From: Axinella damicornis
Taxonomy: Eukaryota > Porifera > Demospongiae > Axinellida > Axinellidae
Direction: 5' to 3'
Length of the DNA: 64,000 nt
NCBI GenBank assembly: GCA_963931865.1
Contig: OZ007508.1
Location: 14,816,781-14,880,780 of the forward strand
The number at the start of each line of letters is the position of its first letter. The first letter of the stretch is position 1. Made by a program: the position numbers and the translations under genes. The notes below the pieces were generated by a model. It had not been told where the DNA came from, did no database searches, and saw only the letters and a program-made list of their open reading frames with translations. This document shows positions 8,019 through 16,364 of this stretch, in pieces.

Positions 8019-8815
8019 TGTTCTGTCACGGCTGCGAACTCTTCAATACTCTGCGGCCATCGCAGGTGCCACCGACTGTCTCGCCAGGCGGGTTTGGATT
8101 GGGCTCCCGGTTCCAGGTCCAGGTCCGCGCGGATGGGGCGAATAGGCGAAAGTGTTCTCGACAGGTTTGGCAACTCTAATGCATCGGCCAATGATCCAAG
8201 CCGCCTTATCGCCGAAGGCCAATTGAGATCAATCGCATATCTTGTGAGTTTCTCGGGGTCGACTTCGGCGGCGGCGGTGACAGCTTGTGCCAATACTTCA
8301 GCCCCGCCTATCAAATTGGGCCGCCGGGCAGCATCCAGCAGCGACCTTTCAAGATCGGACACCCGGGACTCCCCACATTTCATTGCACCAACAGGAATGC
8401 TGTTTTCAGGCTCTCTGATTACACGCAATGCCTGCCCGGACAAGAGTTTTGCCCCAATCGGTTTGGAAACGGCGACATGAATCGTGCGTGCGGGATGGAC
8501 AATAAGGTCATGTTCATCCAACGCTGATCGATACCCGATTCGATGCGGGATGTTTTTGAAGGCGGCGCCAACGGCCAGAGCAATTTCCTCAGCGGTGGAA
8601 GGAGTCCCTAAAAAACCCAGCGGGCGGATGACGTAATGGCCGCGCCTGACTCGGTCGACCAGGCCAAGATCGAGCATCCGCTTTAGCACTGAAGCGGTGG
8701 CGACAGGAGACCGTACCAGGCGATGTTGCGCCTCCTTGAAACTAAAAGATGTCATGCCTTCAGCGACCAGGTCGTTCGCGAGTGCAAGCCCCATGGATTG
8801 TCTTTTTTTATCCAT
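8015..8815 (-). CDS. abiEi: AbiEi-type antitoxin/transcriptional regulator, orphan
   Basis: A 266-residue protein. The N-terminal segment (FSFKEAQHRLVRSPVATASVLKRMLDLGLVDRVRRGHYVI, residues about 24-63) looks like the winged helix-turn-helix of AbiEi antitoxins. The central part (GYRSALDEHDLI, RTIHVAVSKP) matches the AbiEi C-terminal region. In intact systems AbiEi represses its own promoter and neutralises AbiEii. Here the toxin is reduced to a stub, so the gene may persist as a DNA-binding remnant or an anti-addiction factor. Its upstream region is more AT-rich than its neighbours, in keeping with horizontal acquisition. Confidence 0.75.
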   Translation of the reverse strand: MDKKRQSMGLALANDLVAEGMTSFSFKEAQHRLVRSPVATASVLKRMLDLGLVDRVRRGHYVIRPLGFLGTPSTAEEIALAVGAAFKNIPHRIGYRSALDEHDLIVHPARTIHVAVSKPIGAKLLSGQALRVIREPENSIPVGAMKCGESRVSDLERSLLDAARRPNLIGGAEVLAQAVTAAAEVDPEKLTRYAIDLNWPSAIRRLGSLADALELPNLSRTLSPIRPIRADLDLEPGAQSKPAWRDSRWHLRWPQSIEEFAAVTEQ

Positions 8816-9073
8816 AATTCACCAAATAGGGAAATAACAAGATAAAATATACAATAAAATGTTGTGATTAGTGAAGCAATATTTACCTAAACGATGAATA
8901 TCAAAGAAAAAATCACACAGGGTAAGTCATCTTGTCAGCAGGACGGATTGCCCGGGAAACCAGGCAATTCCGGGTCCACCGGGTCCCAGGGATGGGCTGA
9001 CGTTTCCCGGTAGCTACATTCCGCCCGGACTCAGGATGGTTGCCTTGCCGCCGCCCGTGACCGCCGCCATCGT
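8816..9073. promoter_or_regulatory. AT-rich intergenic region upstream of abiEi
   Basis: From 8816 to about 8910 the DNA is strongly AT-rich, with TATA-like hexamers on the minus strand (TATTTTATC around 8840-8850) suitable for an abiEi promoter and for self-repression. No clear paired operator repeat was found. The remaining 8911-9073 is G+C-rich again and holds only a 39-codon reading frame that I do not accept as a gene. Confidence 0.3.
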
Positions 9074-9916
9074 TTAGCCTCCGAATGCCCGATGAAGACT
9101 GCGGTCCCTCGCTATGGCAGCCACCCGGTCCTGCAACACGTCCTTCCATTCTTCATGTGTCAGTATCCAGAAATCATCCTTGACGATCGCGTTCACAATC
9201 ATGTCAGCTACCTCAGCCGGGTCCTTACCCTGTTCGGCGAGCAGTGTGCCGGCCCTCTTCATGAACGCCTTCTCCAACTCGCTTTCCTTGTGGTCCTTCG
9301 CGGATGCCGGGTCCCGGTTACGCTCGCTGCGCACAATCTGTGTGTTGATTGCGCCCGGGCACAATACGGATGCGGAGACACCACAGTCTGCCTCATCCAG
9401 CTCAACTCGCAGTGTTTCCGTCAGGGCAATGACACCGAACTTGGCGACATTATAAGGCGCGATGGACGCGGAAGCCTGAAGTCCGGCGGTGGAGGCGGTA
9501 TTCACGATATGCCCCTCACCCGCCTCCCTGATCAGGGGCAGGAAGGTACGCACACCATAGATCACACTCCACAGGTCCACACCCAGCACCCACTCCCAGT
9601 CCGAGAGGCTCAACTCCTCAACCGGCCCGGATACCACAACCCCGGCATTGTTATGTACCAGATTGACCCTGCCAAATGCGGAAAGGGTTTCCCGGGCCAG
9701 GTTTTCGATTGCCTCGTTACGGGATACATCAGTGGGGACACCCACCACTTCGAAGTTCCTGTCTTTCAGTTCCCGAACGGCCTTTTGCAGGGCTGCCTCT
9801 TCAATGTCGGCAAGCACCACCTTCATACCCTCCTCGGCAAATTTCGTTGCCGTGGCCTTCCCAATACCACTGGCCGCCCCCGTCACCACAGCCACCTTGC
9901 CGGCAAAGTCCCGCAC
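9074..9916 (-). CDS. SDR family NAD(P)-dependent oxidoreductase
   Basis: A classical SDR of 280 residues from GTG 9916, preceded by AGGGAG seven bases upstream. ATG codons at 9964 and 9955 give a 296- or 293-residue version but lack a ribosome site. It shows TGAASGIGKA (cofactor loop), VHNNAGVVV, NTASTAG and YNVAK (catalytic Tyr and Lys). The aspartate in VVLADIEE suggests NAD preference. The C-terminal 60 residues (KAFMKRAGTLLAEQGKDPAEVADMIV...) match SDRs in lipid or steroid catabolism. It is divergent from the MBL hydrolase at 10012. Confidence 0.88.
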   Translation of the reverse strand: MRDFAGKVAVVTGAASGIGKATATKFAEEGMKVVLADIEEAALQKAVRELKDRNFEVVGVPTDVSRNEAIENLARETLSAFGRVNLVHNNAGVVVSGPVEELSLSDWEWVLGVDLWSVIYGVRTFLPLIREAGEGHIVNTASTAGLQASASIAPYNVAKFGVIALTETLRVELDEADCGVSASVLCPGAINTQIVRSERNRDPASAKDHKESELEKAFMKRAGTLLAEQGKDPAEVADMIVNAIVKDDFWILTHEEWKDVLQDRVAAIARDRSLHRAFGG

Positions 9917-10011
9917 GCTTTTCTCCCTCTGTTTCACATTGGCAAGCGGCAACATACCATGCACCGGCCAATCCTGATATTGTCAAAATCCGAGCCTGAA
10001 GGGAGTAGACA

Positions 10012-10971
10012 ATGACCGCCTGGAACTTCACCAGGGGACTTCATGAAACCGGCAACGGTATCTACGGCTATCTGCAACCCGATGGTAGCTGGGGCTGGTC
10101 TAACAGCGGGTTGATTGTCGACGGTGATCAGTCCCTGCTGGTTGATACCCTGTTTGATGCCGCCATGACCCGGGAGATGCTGAAGATCATGCAGGATGCG
10201 ACGGGCATTCACGCTGATGACATCGGCACGGTGGTCAACACCCACGCCAACGGTGATCACACCCATGGCAACGGTCTTTGCACGCACGCCGAGGTGATCG
10301 CAAGTCGGGCCGGTGCACGGGAAATGGAAGCCTTTGGTCCGGAGCAGATGAAGGCTCTGATGGATGCGGCACCCGGCCTGGGTGAACTCGGGGAATACCT
10401 GATCGAGATCTTCGGGCCGTTCGATTTCGGCGACGTCTCGGAAAAACTGCCGACGCAGACGTTCAGCGGCGAGATGAAACTCAAGGTCGGCGACAAGACC
10501 ATCCGGCTGATCGAGGTGGGTCCGGCCCACACACGGGGCGATGTTCTGGTCTTCGCGGAAGAAGACAACACGGTGTTTACCGGGGACATCCTGTTTATCG
10601 ACGGCACACCCATTATGTGGGCCGGGCCGGTCAGAAATTGGCTGGATGCCTGTGATCTGATCATTGAACACAATCCGGATGTGATTGTCCCGGGCCATGG
10701 GCCCATCACGGACATTGCAGGCGTCCGGCGAGTCAGGGATTACCTGAGCTACGTGGACCGGGAAGCGCGAAAGCGATACGACGCGGGCATGAGCGTTCGG
10801 GATGCCGCTCACGACATTTCATTGTCCGATTTTGACTCCTGGAGTGATGCCGAGCGCATTGCCGTCAACGTGCATACTCTTTATCGCGAGTACAGGGGCG
10901 ATGCCCGCGCCGGAGACACCACGGAGATATTCACACTGATGGCGGAAGTCCATCGCGCACGCAGGAAATAG
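10012..10971 (+). CDS. metallo-beta-lactamase fold hydrolase
   Basis: A 319-residue MBL-fold protein. THANGDHTHGNG is the metal-binding motif in which one usual His is Asn (T-H-x-N-x-D-H), a variant common in one MBL subgroup. Further ligands are the His in GPAHTRGDV, the Asp in FTGDILF and the His in VPGHGP. It probably hydrolyses a thioester, lactone or similar bond. The C-terminal 80 residues (YLSYVDREARKRYDAGMSV) are helical. The next gene follows after 3 bases and is likely co-transcribed. Confidence 0.85.
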   Translation: MTAWNFTRGLHETGNGIYGYLQPDGSWGWSNSGLIVDGDQSLLVDTLFDAAMTREMLKIMQDATGIHADDIGTVVNTHANGDHTHGNGLCTHAEVIASRAGAREMEAFGPEQMKALMDAAPGLGELGEYLIEIFGPFDFGDVSEKLPTQTFSGEMKLKVGDKTIRLIEVGPAHTRGDVLVFAEEDNTVFTGDILFIDGTPIMWAGPVRNWLDACDLIIEHNPDVIVPGHGPITDIAGVRRVRDYLSYVDREARKRYDAGMSVRDAAHDISLSDFDSWSDAERIAVNVHTLYREYRGDARAGDTTEIFTLMAEVHRARRK

Positions 10972-10974
10972 CTG

Positions 10975-11703
10975 ATGACCTTTTTACCCTTGCTGAAAAC
11001 CGAAGCGGAAAGTATTCCCGAGCGAGTACTGGTGGTGGGCGACCCGGGCCGACTGGATGTCGTCGCGGAATCACTGACGGACGTTGTGGAAATCGCGCAT
11101 AACCGCGAATATCGCAGCCTTCGGGGAGGCTTCCTGGGCACAGAAATAGGCGCGATTTCACACGGCGTGGGTTCTTCCGGTGCCGGTGCCTGCTTTGAAG
11201 AAATCTGTCGATCCGGGGCCAGACGTGTCATCCGCTCGGGATCTGCCGGTGGTATGCAGGACAATATCACCGCCGGTGCCGTGGTGATTGCCACGGCTGC
11301 CGTCCGTGAAGACGGACTGTCACCGAAACTGGTTCCTCCGGGTTTTCCTGCGGTCGCAACGCCCGCTCTGGTGATCGCCATGGGTAATGCGGCCGCATCA
11401 CTGGGTATCCGGGCGCACGAAGGAATTCTGCTGACCTCTGACATGTTCTACCCGCACCAGGTCCTGGGCAGCGACCTGCCTCTGTGGCAAAGGGCTGGCG
11501 TCACCGCCGTGGAAATGGAGGCGGCGACCCTGTTTGTGATCTGTGGACTGCATGGCGTGGAGACGGCTGCGGTTGCGGCCATCGACGGCAATCCGCTGGC
11601 GCAGGATGATGCCTCCATGGAGACCTATGATCCGCATCAGGACAAGGTAAAACAGGCGGTCGCAAGCAGCCTGCAAATCGCCCTGACGGCCCTTGTGAGT
11701 TAG
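10975..11703 (+). CDS. nucleoside phosphorylase (PNP/UDP family)
   Basis: A 242-residue protein with the PNP/uridine phosphorylase signature set: VVGDPGRLD at the N-terminus, SHGVGSSGAGACFEE, RSGSAGGMQ (phosphate and ribose binding) and AVEMEAATLF (ribose/base contacts). It should cleave a purine or pyrimidine nucleoside with phosphate. DGNPLAQDD sits where the base-specific Asp is expected. It overlaps the oppositely oriented thioesterase gene by 4 bases at the 3' end. Confidence 0.85.
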   Translation: MTFLPLLKTEAESIPERVLVVGDPGRLDVVAESLTDVVEIAHNREYRSLRGGFLGTEIGAISHGVGSSGAGACFEEICRSGARRVIRSGSAGGMQDNITAGAVVIATAAVREDGLSPKLVPPGFPAVATPALVIAMGNAAASLGIRAHEGILLTSDMFYPHQVLGSDLPLWQRAGVTAVEMEAATLFVICGLHGVETAAVAAIDGNPLAQDDASMETYDPHQDKVKQAVASSLQIALTALVS

Positions 11704-12521
11704 CCGGTTCCCCCATCCCTTCGCATGACCAGGCCAATCTGGCGGCTCTGGGCAACAAGCTGACCGGTGGCATCCCAGAGGGCGCCGGTTTCAATCATCC
11801 GCCCATCAGCAAGGTCGTCCGTGACCAGGTGCACCTGCACCCAGCCAGGCGCCGGTCTGCGCCTTACATGAACCGTTAGCTCAATCGTGGGTACCCAGCC
11901 AACGACACCGAGTACACCAAACGGCGACGGGGGAAAGGTATCGCAGAAGAGCAACAGGGCGCGGGTATCCGGTTCACGACCATCAGGAAAGCGAATCCAG
12001 CCGCCAAGTTCCGGGGACTCCGATTGACCCGGTCGTGACAGCTCGGGGTGCAGCATGATATCCAGCTTGTCCAGCATCGCGATATCTATCTCCTGCAGTT
12101 TCTCCGTGCGTGGAATGCACTGGTCCGGTGGCGGTATTTCCGGGGCGGTCAGGGTCAGGTCTGCGCTGACCCCGGCGGGCACTGACAGGTCACCATAGGC
12201 GGCCATCACCTCCAGGCGCTCCTTGCCTTCCTGTATCAGCGTGGCCCTGATTGTGCTGAGCGTGCGTCCGGTCCGCAGCACATCAATGCGAATCTCACAG
12301 GCCGCATCCGCCACACCGGGCCTGAGAAAATGGGTGGTGAAAGAAAGCGGATCAGGATGTTCCACACACTCGGCAATGGCGGCGCTGACCAGGGATTGCA
12401 GATAACCGCCGTTGGGAATGTCTCCAATGTTCCAGCCCGCATCGACCCGCCCCTCAAACAGATCCCCCTGCGCCCTTGATACACGCGATACGCGGGTATC
12501 TTTATCAAACCCGCAGGTCAC
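11700..12521 (-). CDS. thioesterase family protein (double hotdog)
   Basis: A 273-residue acyl-CoA thioesterase-like protein. NGGYLQSLVSAAIAE and THFLRPGVADAACEI match the first hotdog domain of TesB-like enzymes, and ELTVHVRRRPAPGWVQVHL with GRMIETGALWDATGQLVAQSRQ is the second. It probably hydrolyses a medium or branched acyl-CoA. The start overlaps the stop of the VOC gene by 4 bases (ATGA), so the cupin, VOC and thioesterase genes form one leftward operon. Confidence 0.82.
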   Translation of the reverse strand: MTCGFDKDTRVSRVSRAQGDLFEGRVDAGWNIGDIPNGGYLQSLVSAAIAECVEHPDPLSFTTHFLRPGVADAACEIRIDVLRTGRTLSTIRATLIQEGKERLEVMAAYGDLSVPAGVSADLTLTAPEIPPPDQCIPRTEKLQEIDIAMLDKLDIMLHPELSRPGQSESPELGGWIRFPDGREPDTRALLLFCDTFPPSPFGVLGVVGWVPTIELTVHVRRRPAPGWVQVHLVTDDLADGRMIETGALWDATGQLVAQSRQIGLVMRRDGGTG

Positions 12522-12880
12522 CCGGGCAATTCATCAAGGTAGAAGATGTTGCCGTCAGGGTCTCTGAACAGGGCAAGCACCCCACCCCAGGGCTGTTTTT
12601 CCGGGGCCGTTTCAAACTCAACACCGGCCGCCGTCATTTCCTGATAGGCGGCCTGGATGTCCTCAGCCATCAGCCCGATACCTGTGTGCCTGCCGATCAA
12701 TTCCGGCTGGTCCCCGGAAACAGCAAAGGCCATCTGCACACGGCCCACGGCAAAAGAGGCATAGCCAAAGTTCGCGTCCTCTGTCTTCACTTCAAGACCA
12801 AGCTGATCACGAAAAAATTCAAGTGATCGATCAAAGTCAGAGACGAAGAAGTTTACATATCCCAGTTTCAAATCAGTCAT
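12518..12880 (-). CDS. VOC (glyoxalase/bleomycin-resistance-fold) protein
   Basis: A 120-residue single VOC domain beginning LGYVNFFVSDFDRSLEFF, with the second half (GIGLMAEDIQAAYQEMTAAG) and the metal-end motif ALFRDPDGNIFYL. ATG 12880 is chosen because GGGGAG lies about six bases upstream; the frame extends to 12916 without one. The likely role is isomerase, dioxygenase or binding; the substrate is unknown. Confidence 0.8.
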   Translation of the reverse strand: MTDLKLGYVNFFVSDFDRSLEFFRDQLGLEVKTEDANFGYASFAVGRVQMAFAVSGDQPELIGRHTGIGLMAEDIQAAYQEMTAAGVEFETAPEKQPWGGVLALFRDPDGNIFYLDELPG

Positions 12881-12937
12881 CTGTTCTCCCCGTTGAAAGT
12901 GCCAGTATGCGCTCAAGCCTGTTGTTCATCACCCTGG

Positions 12938-13315
12938 TCAGTCCTCAAGATTTACATAACATTCCGGGTAAAAGCGAGGCGCACACAGGCAATAGAATCG
13001 AAGCTGTGCATTCTCCAGCGCGGTTACCCGCTGTGCAACACCCGCAGAAACAACCACCTGGTCTCCCGGTTCAATCTCAAAGGTATCCTCGCCGACTTCC
13101 ATGCGCCCTCTGCCCTCAATAACAATACAGGTCTCTGTGACACCCGTTAGCGAGTGCAACTGGGTGGTGACACCGGCCGCCACCCTGGCAATGGCAAGGG
13201 ATGCTGTCGCCAGCTTCGGACTATTGCACAATTCCGTGATGTAGCAGCGCTCGTCGGTCAGAAATTCGCCGCCACTGGCCTTCACAAGATAGCTGGGGAA
13301 AGGTTGTTCCGACAT
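12938..13315 (-). CDS. cupin domain protein
   Basis: A 125-residue single-domain cupin. TTQLHSLTGVTETCIVIEGRG contains the first cupin motif with only one of the usual His residues, and EIEPGDQVVVSAGVAQRVTAL is the second motif with Gln replacing the last His. The weak metal site suggests a non-catalytic or unusual metal-binding cupin. It is first in the leftward operon with the VOC and thioesterase genes, and divergent from the SDR at 13369. Confidence 0.75.
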   Translation of the reverse strand: MSEQPFPSYLVKASGGEFLTDERCYITELCNSPKLATASLAIARVAAGVTTQLHSLTGVTETCIVIEGRGRMEVGEDTFEIEPGDQVVVSAGVAQRVTALENAQLRFYCLCAPRFYPECYVNLED

Positions 13316-13368
13316 ACCGGCACAATACCAGTGTTATGATCCGACATCACCAGTCAGCAGGAGCCCGG

Positions 13369-14118
13369 GTGCACCTGTCCCTCAGCAATCGCAATGCCCT
13401 GGTTACCGGGGCCGGCAGCGGTCTTGGCCCGTTCATCGTCAGAGCCCTTGACGCCGCCGGTGCCAGTGTCGCCATTGCCTGCCATGACAACGAGGCGGGT
13501 GCGAAAAATGTTGCGGACCTCTGTCAAAACAAGACCGCCGTTATCCGGGCAGATCTGGGCAAATCATCCGAGGTAGAGCGGCTGTTCACGGATGCCAGTG
13601 AAGCCCTGGGCGCCATTAACATCCTTATCAACTGTGCGGCGGTGGCATCACAAACCATCGAAGATCTTGCCAACCTGTCCGATGAACAGTGGGCCGCCAC
13701 GCAGCGAACCAACGTGCAGGCTCCCATGAAACTCATTCAGCGTTTCGCCGCCCAGGGAATCGAGGGTGCCGTGGTGAACATTTCGTCCATCGAAGGGTCA
13801 CGACCGGCATTCGGTCACGCTCATTATGCGACCTCCAAGGCCGCGCTTGAGATGCTGACCCGGGCTTCTGCGCTGGAGTTCGGACCGGGCGGCGTTCGCG
13901 TGAACGCTGTTGCCCCGGGGCTGATTCACCGTGACGGCATTGAGCAGGGCTGGCCGGAAGGCGTGAATGCCTGGAAGTCAGCGGCGCCACTGGGTCGGCT
14001 GGTAGACCCTGAAAACATTGCCGCTGCTGTGGTCTACCTCGCCAGCGATGCCGCTGCTTCTGTCTCCGGCACGGTACTGACCATTGACTGCGGCCTGTCC
14101 ATCCGACCTGGCTGGTAG
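13369..14118 (+). CDS. SDR family oxidoreductase
   Basis: A 249-residue SDR from GTG 13369, which has AGGAG upstream; the frame runs back to ATG 13336 without a site. Motifs: TGAGSGLGPF (cofactor), NCAAVAS (in place of NNAG), NISSIEG and HYATSK (catalytic). The last residues DCGLSIRPGW are typical of SDR C-termini. Two bases separate its stop from the hydroxyacyl-CoA dehydrogenase, so the pair probably act in successive oxidation steps. Confidence 0.85.
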   Translation: MHLSLSNRNALVTGAGSGLGPFIVRALDAAGASVAIACHDNEAGAKNVADLCQNKTAVIRADLGKSSEVERLFTDASEALGAINILINCAAVASQTIEDLANLSDEQWAATQRTNVQAPMKLIQRFAAQGIEGAVVNISSIEGSRPAFGHAHYATSKAALEMLTRASALEFGPGGVRVNAVAPGLIHRDGIEQGWPEGVNAWKSAAPLGRLVDPENIAAAVVYLASDAAASVSGTVLTIDCGLSIRPGW

Positions 14119-14120
14119 TG

Positions 14121-15101
14121 ATGATCAACAAGGCCGCCGTGGTCGGGGCGGGTCGCATGGGATCGGGTATCGCCCGGCATCTTTGCAGACATCAGGTGGA
14201 TGTCCTGGTGACGGATACCTCACCGGCACAACTGGCACAACTGGCAGGCGCCGGCGCCGCTCCGGGCAATCAAACCATAGGGTTCACCACCGAGCTTGCC
14301 GACCTGAAAGATCGTGACTTTGTGATCGAGGCGGTGTTCGAAGACCTTTCGGTCAAGCATGAAGTACTGCAACAGATCTCATCCCATGTTCGGTCTGATT
14401 GCGTGATCGCCTCCAATACCAGTTCTCTCCTGATCGAGGACCTCTCACAGCCGGTCGCGCACCCTGAACGATTCGTTGGCGTGCATTACAACAACCCGGC
14501 GGACCAGAACCCGGTGGTTGAGATTATCGCTTCCGCAAAAACCGATGAATCCATCGCGGCGGGCATTCACCGGTGGATGCGGCAGGCTGACAAGCTGGCC
14601 ATCCGCTGCGCTGATACACCCTGCTTTGTCCTGAATCGACAGTCACTGCCGTACATCAACGAGGCAGCCCGCTGCCTGGACATAGCAACACCCGGGGAAA
14701 TTGACCAGATAGCCACGTCCAGACTGGGCGCAGGGTCTGGTCCCTTTGCCGTGATGAACCTGGTGGGATTGCCGGTCATGGCCGCCGCCAGTCGCAATCT
14801 TGCCGTGCTTGGCCCCGGCTATGCACCTGCGCCGGCACTACAGGAACGCAATGAACCCTGGAAGGTGGACAGGGTTAACAGCATCGACAGGAAGGTGACC
14901 TCGGATGTCATCAGACGGCTGCGGGGTGCCATGATCTTTCCCGCGAAAGATATTCTGGATCAGGGGCTGTGCAGCCGCGATGACCTGCATGAGATTTGCA
15001 TTCAGGCGCTGGGTTACCAGAGGTCTTCGGTGGAATGGCTGGAAATTCTGACACCGGGGGTGCGTGAGGAGCTGATCAGCATTTACCTGGGGAAGCTCTG
15101 A
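14121..15101 (+). CDS. 3-hydroxyacyl-CoA dehydrogenase family protein
   Basis: A 326-residue protein. VVGAGRMGSGIA is the NAD-binding loop; DFVIEAVFEDLSVKHEV and ASNTSSLLIEDL match the hydroxyacyl-CoA dehydrogenase N-domain. The catalytic His is in VGVHYNNPADQNPVVEI. The C-terminal domain (GSGPFAVMNLVGLPVM) is present once, as in single-function enzymes. It should oxidise a 3-hydroxyacyl-CoA or a related hydroxy acid with NAD. A GTG at 14118 directly precedes the ATG chosen. Confidence 0.85.
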   Translation: MINKAAVVGAGRMGSGIARHLCRHQVDVLVTDTSPAQLAQLAGAGAAPGNQTIGFTTELADLKDRDFVIEAVFEDLSVKHEVLQQISSHVRSDCVIASNTSSLLIEDLSQPVAHPERFVGVHYNNPADQNPVVEIIASAKTDESIAAGIHRWMRQADKLAIRCADTPCFVLNRQSLPYINEAARCLDIATPGEIDQIATSRLGAGSGPFAVMNLVGLPVMAAASRNLAVLGPGYAPAPALQERNEPWKVDRVNSIDRKVTSDVIRRLRGAMIFPAKDILDQGLCSRDDLHEICIQALGYQRSSVEWLEILTPGVREELISIYLGKL

Positions 15102-15110
15102 ACAACAGGG

Positions 15111-16061
15111 TTAACCCGTCAGGCGGAAGCGATCAATCTGGATATCGTCTTCACCCAGGTCAGTGTAGTTGTCGTCCACCCGGCCCCGGATGTATTCACG
15201 CCAGGTGAAACTTCGATACCTGGGCGAATCCGATGACAGGAGCGGCGCAGGCTCCAGCACCGCCCGACTCCCGGGGTTATAGAAATAGGGGGTGCTGTAA
15301 CGACCTGTGCCCCGCATCGGCAACACCCGATGAACCGCCGCACGGTACACATCATTGGTCCAGACCTGCAGAGAATCGCCCAGGTTAACCACGATGGTTC
15401 CGGCTTTCGGCGGCACATCAATCCAGCCATCTTCCTGCGACAGTGTTTGCAGACCGCCGGTCATATCCTGTAACAAAAGGGTCAGCACGCCAGGGTCGGT
15501 ATGGTGATGCAGCGCCATGTCTCCCAGGTCTGCCACCGCCACCCGCTCTCCGGCACTGAGCGGGTCAGTCATCGGATAGTAGTTGAGCCGAACAGTGCTG
15601 GTGCGGCCATCTCCCGGCGGCAGTGCCTTCAGATCAACACTGTCTCCGGCGAGCGCCCGGTAAACCAGGTTCAATGTCCGCTCGGCCACCGATGTCGCCG
15701 CCTCAAAAAAGCCCGTCAGAGCCGCCTGAAATTCCGGGTTGGCTTCCGGCCACTGGTTGACGTCAGAGCCGTCCGCCCTCGGCTGCATATAGTCAAAAAC
15801 CTCTTTCAGGTCACGCTTGCGCTTGGTCAGTTCCCGGTCGTAATAACCCAGTGGCACTTCCGCCGTGCGCAGCAGCCTGCGTTTCATCTCCGCAGGCTGT
15901 GTGAAGAACTGTTCCGCCGACTGCCACATGCGTTCAATGGCATCGTCCATGCCATGATTGTCCAGCAGGAAAAAACCGTGATCACGACAGGCATGGTCGA
16001 GCGGTTTCAGAAGCCGGGCGTCACATTCGGCAGCTTCAAGGTCAATCGTCGGTACCTGCAT
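15111..16061 (-). CDS. isopenicillin-N-synthase-like 2OG-Fe(II) oxygenase
   Basis: A 316-residue non-haem iron oxygenase. The N-terminal PTIDLEAAE and HGFFLLDNHGMDD match the DIOX_N domain. The iron ligands are His and Asp in HHTDPGVLTLL and His in AVHRVLPMRGTGRYS, where the RxS-type motif for the 2-oxoglutarate carboxylate is RYS. It hydroxylates or desaturates an unknown substrate. The gene converges on the hydroxyacyl-CoA dehydrogenase, with a 10-bp palindrome GGGTTAACCC (15108-15117) in the short gap. Confidence 0.85.
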   Translation of the reverse strand: MQVPTIDLEAAECDARLLKPLDHACRDHGFFLLDNHGMDDAIERMWQSAEQFFTQPAEMKRRLLRTAEVPLGYYDRELTKRKRDLKEVFDYMQPRADGSDVNQWPEANPEFQAALTGFFEAATSVAERTLNLVYRALAGDSVDLKALPPGDGRTSTVRLNYYPMTDPLSAGERVAVADLGDMALHHHTDPGVLTLLLQDMTGGLQTLSQEDGWIDVPPKAGTIVVNLGDSLQVWTNDVYRAAVHRVLPMRGTGRYSTPYFYNPGSRAVLEPAPLLSSDSPRYRSFTWREYIRGRVDDNYTDLGEDDIQIDRFRLTG

Positions 16062-16364
16062 GGCTTTTCAATCCCCTTCGAGTGATGACATCATCACCGA
16101 AATGCCTGACCCGGAGCAACTCCCGGAATACCTCGCCAACAAACTACTTGCATCATACGGGCACACTGCTAATCTAGATGCCTCAGGTATCCGGGCACGA
16201 TCTTCGCTGGCGGTTCCATTTCCTGATCGGTTCCATGATTCATTTGCTTCAAATGCACGCACCTCTCGGAAGTGAATCAACCCCGGAATCATTCATTTCC
16301 GGGTTTCCTCACCTGATTGACTTCGTTCAGTCCGGCCTGAGGCAGACTAATAACGGATACGACT
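16062..16364. promoter_or_regulatory. intergenic region upstream of the RND pump operon
   Basis: This 303-bp gap between divergent genes holds no accepted gene. The most regular element is an inverted repeat with 7-bp arms CCCGGAA (16282-16288) and TTCCGGG (16297-16303) around an 8-base loop. It could be an operator for the pump. TTGACT at 16317 is a possible -35 box, but no -10 lies at the right distance. Confidence 0.3.

Noticed and set aside
8893..9012. 39-codon reading frame with collagen-like Gly-Pro runs
   Set aside because: No ribosome site and only a short Gly-x-y stretch, which is easily produced by the GC-rich repeat GGTCCACCGGGTCCC.
15108..15117. Palindrome GGGTTAACCC between convergent genes
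   Set aside because: Too short and without a loop or T run to be called a terminator.
16060..16275. 71-codon ORF upstream of the RND operon, with an equally long ORF on the other strand
   Set aside because: No ribosome site, no recognisable domain, and both strands are equally open; treated as intergenic.
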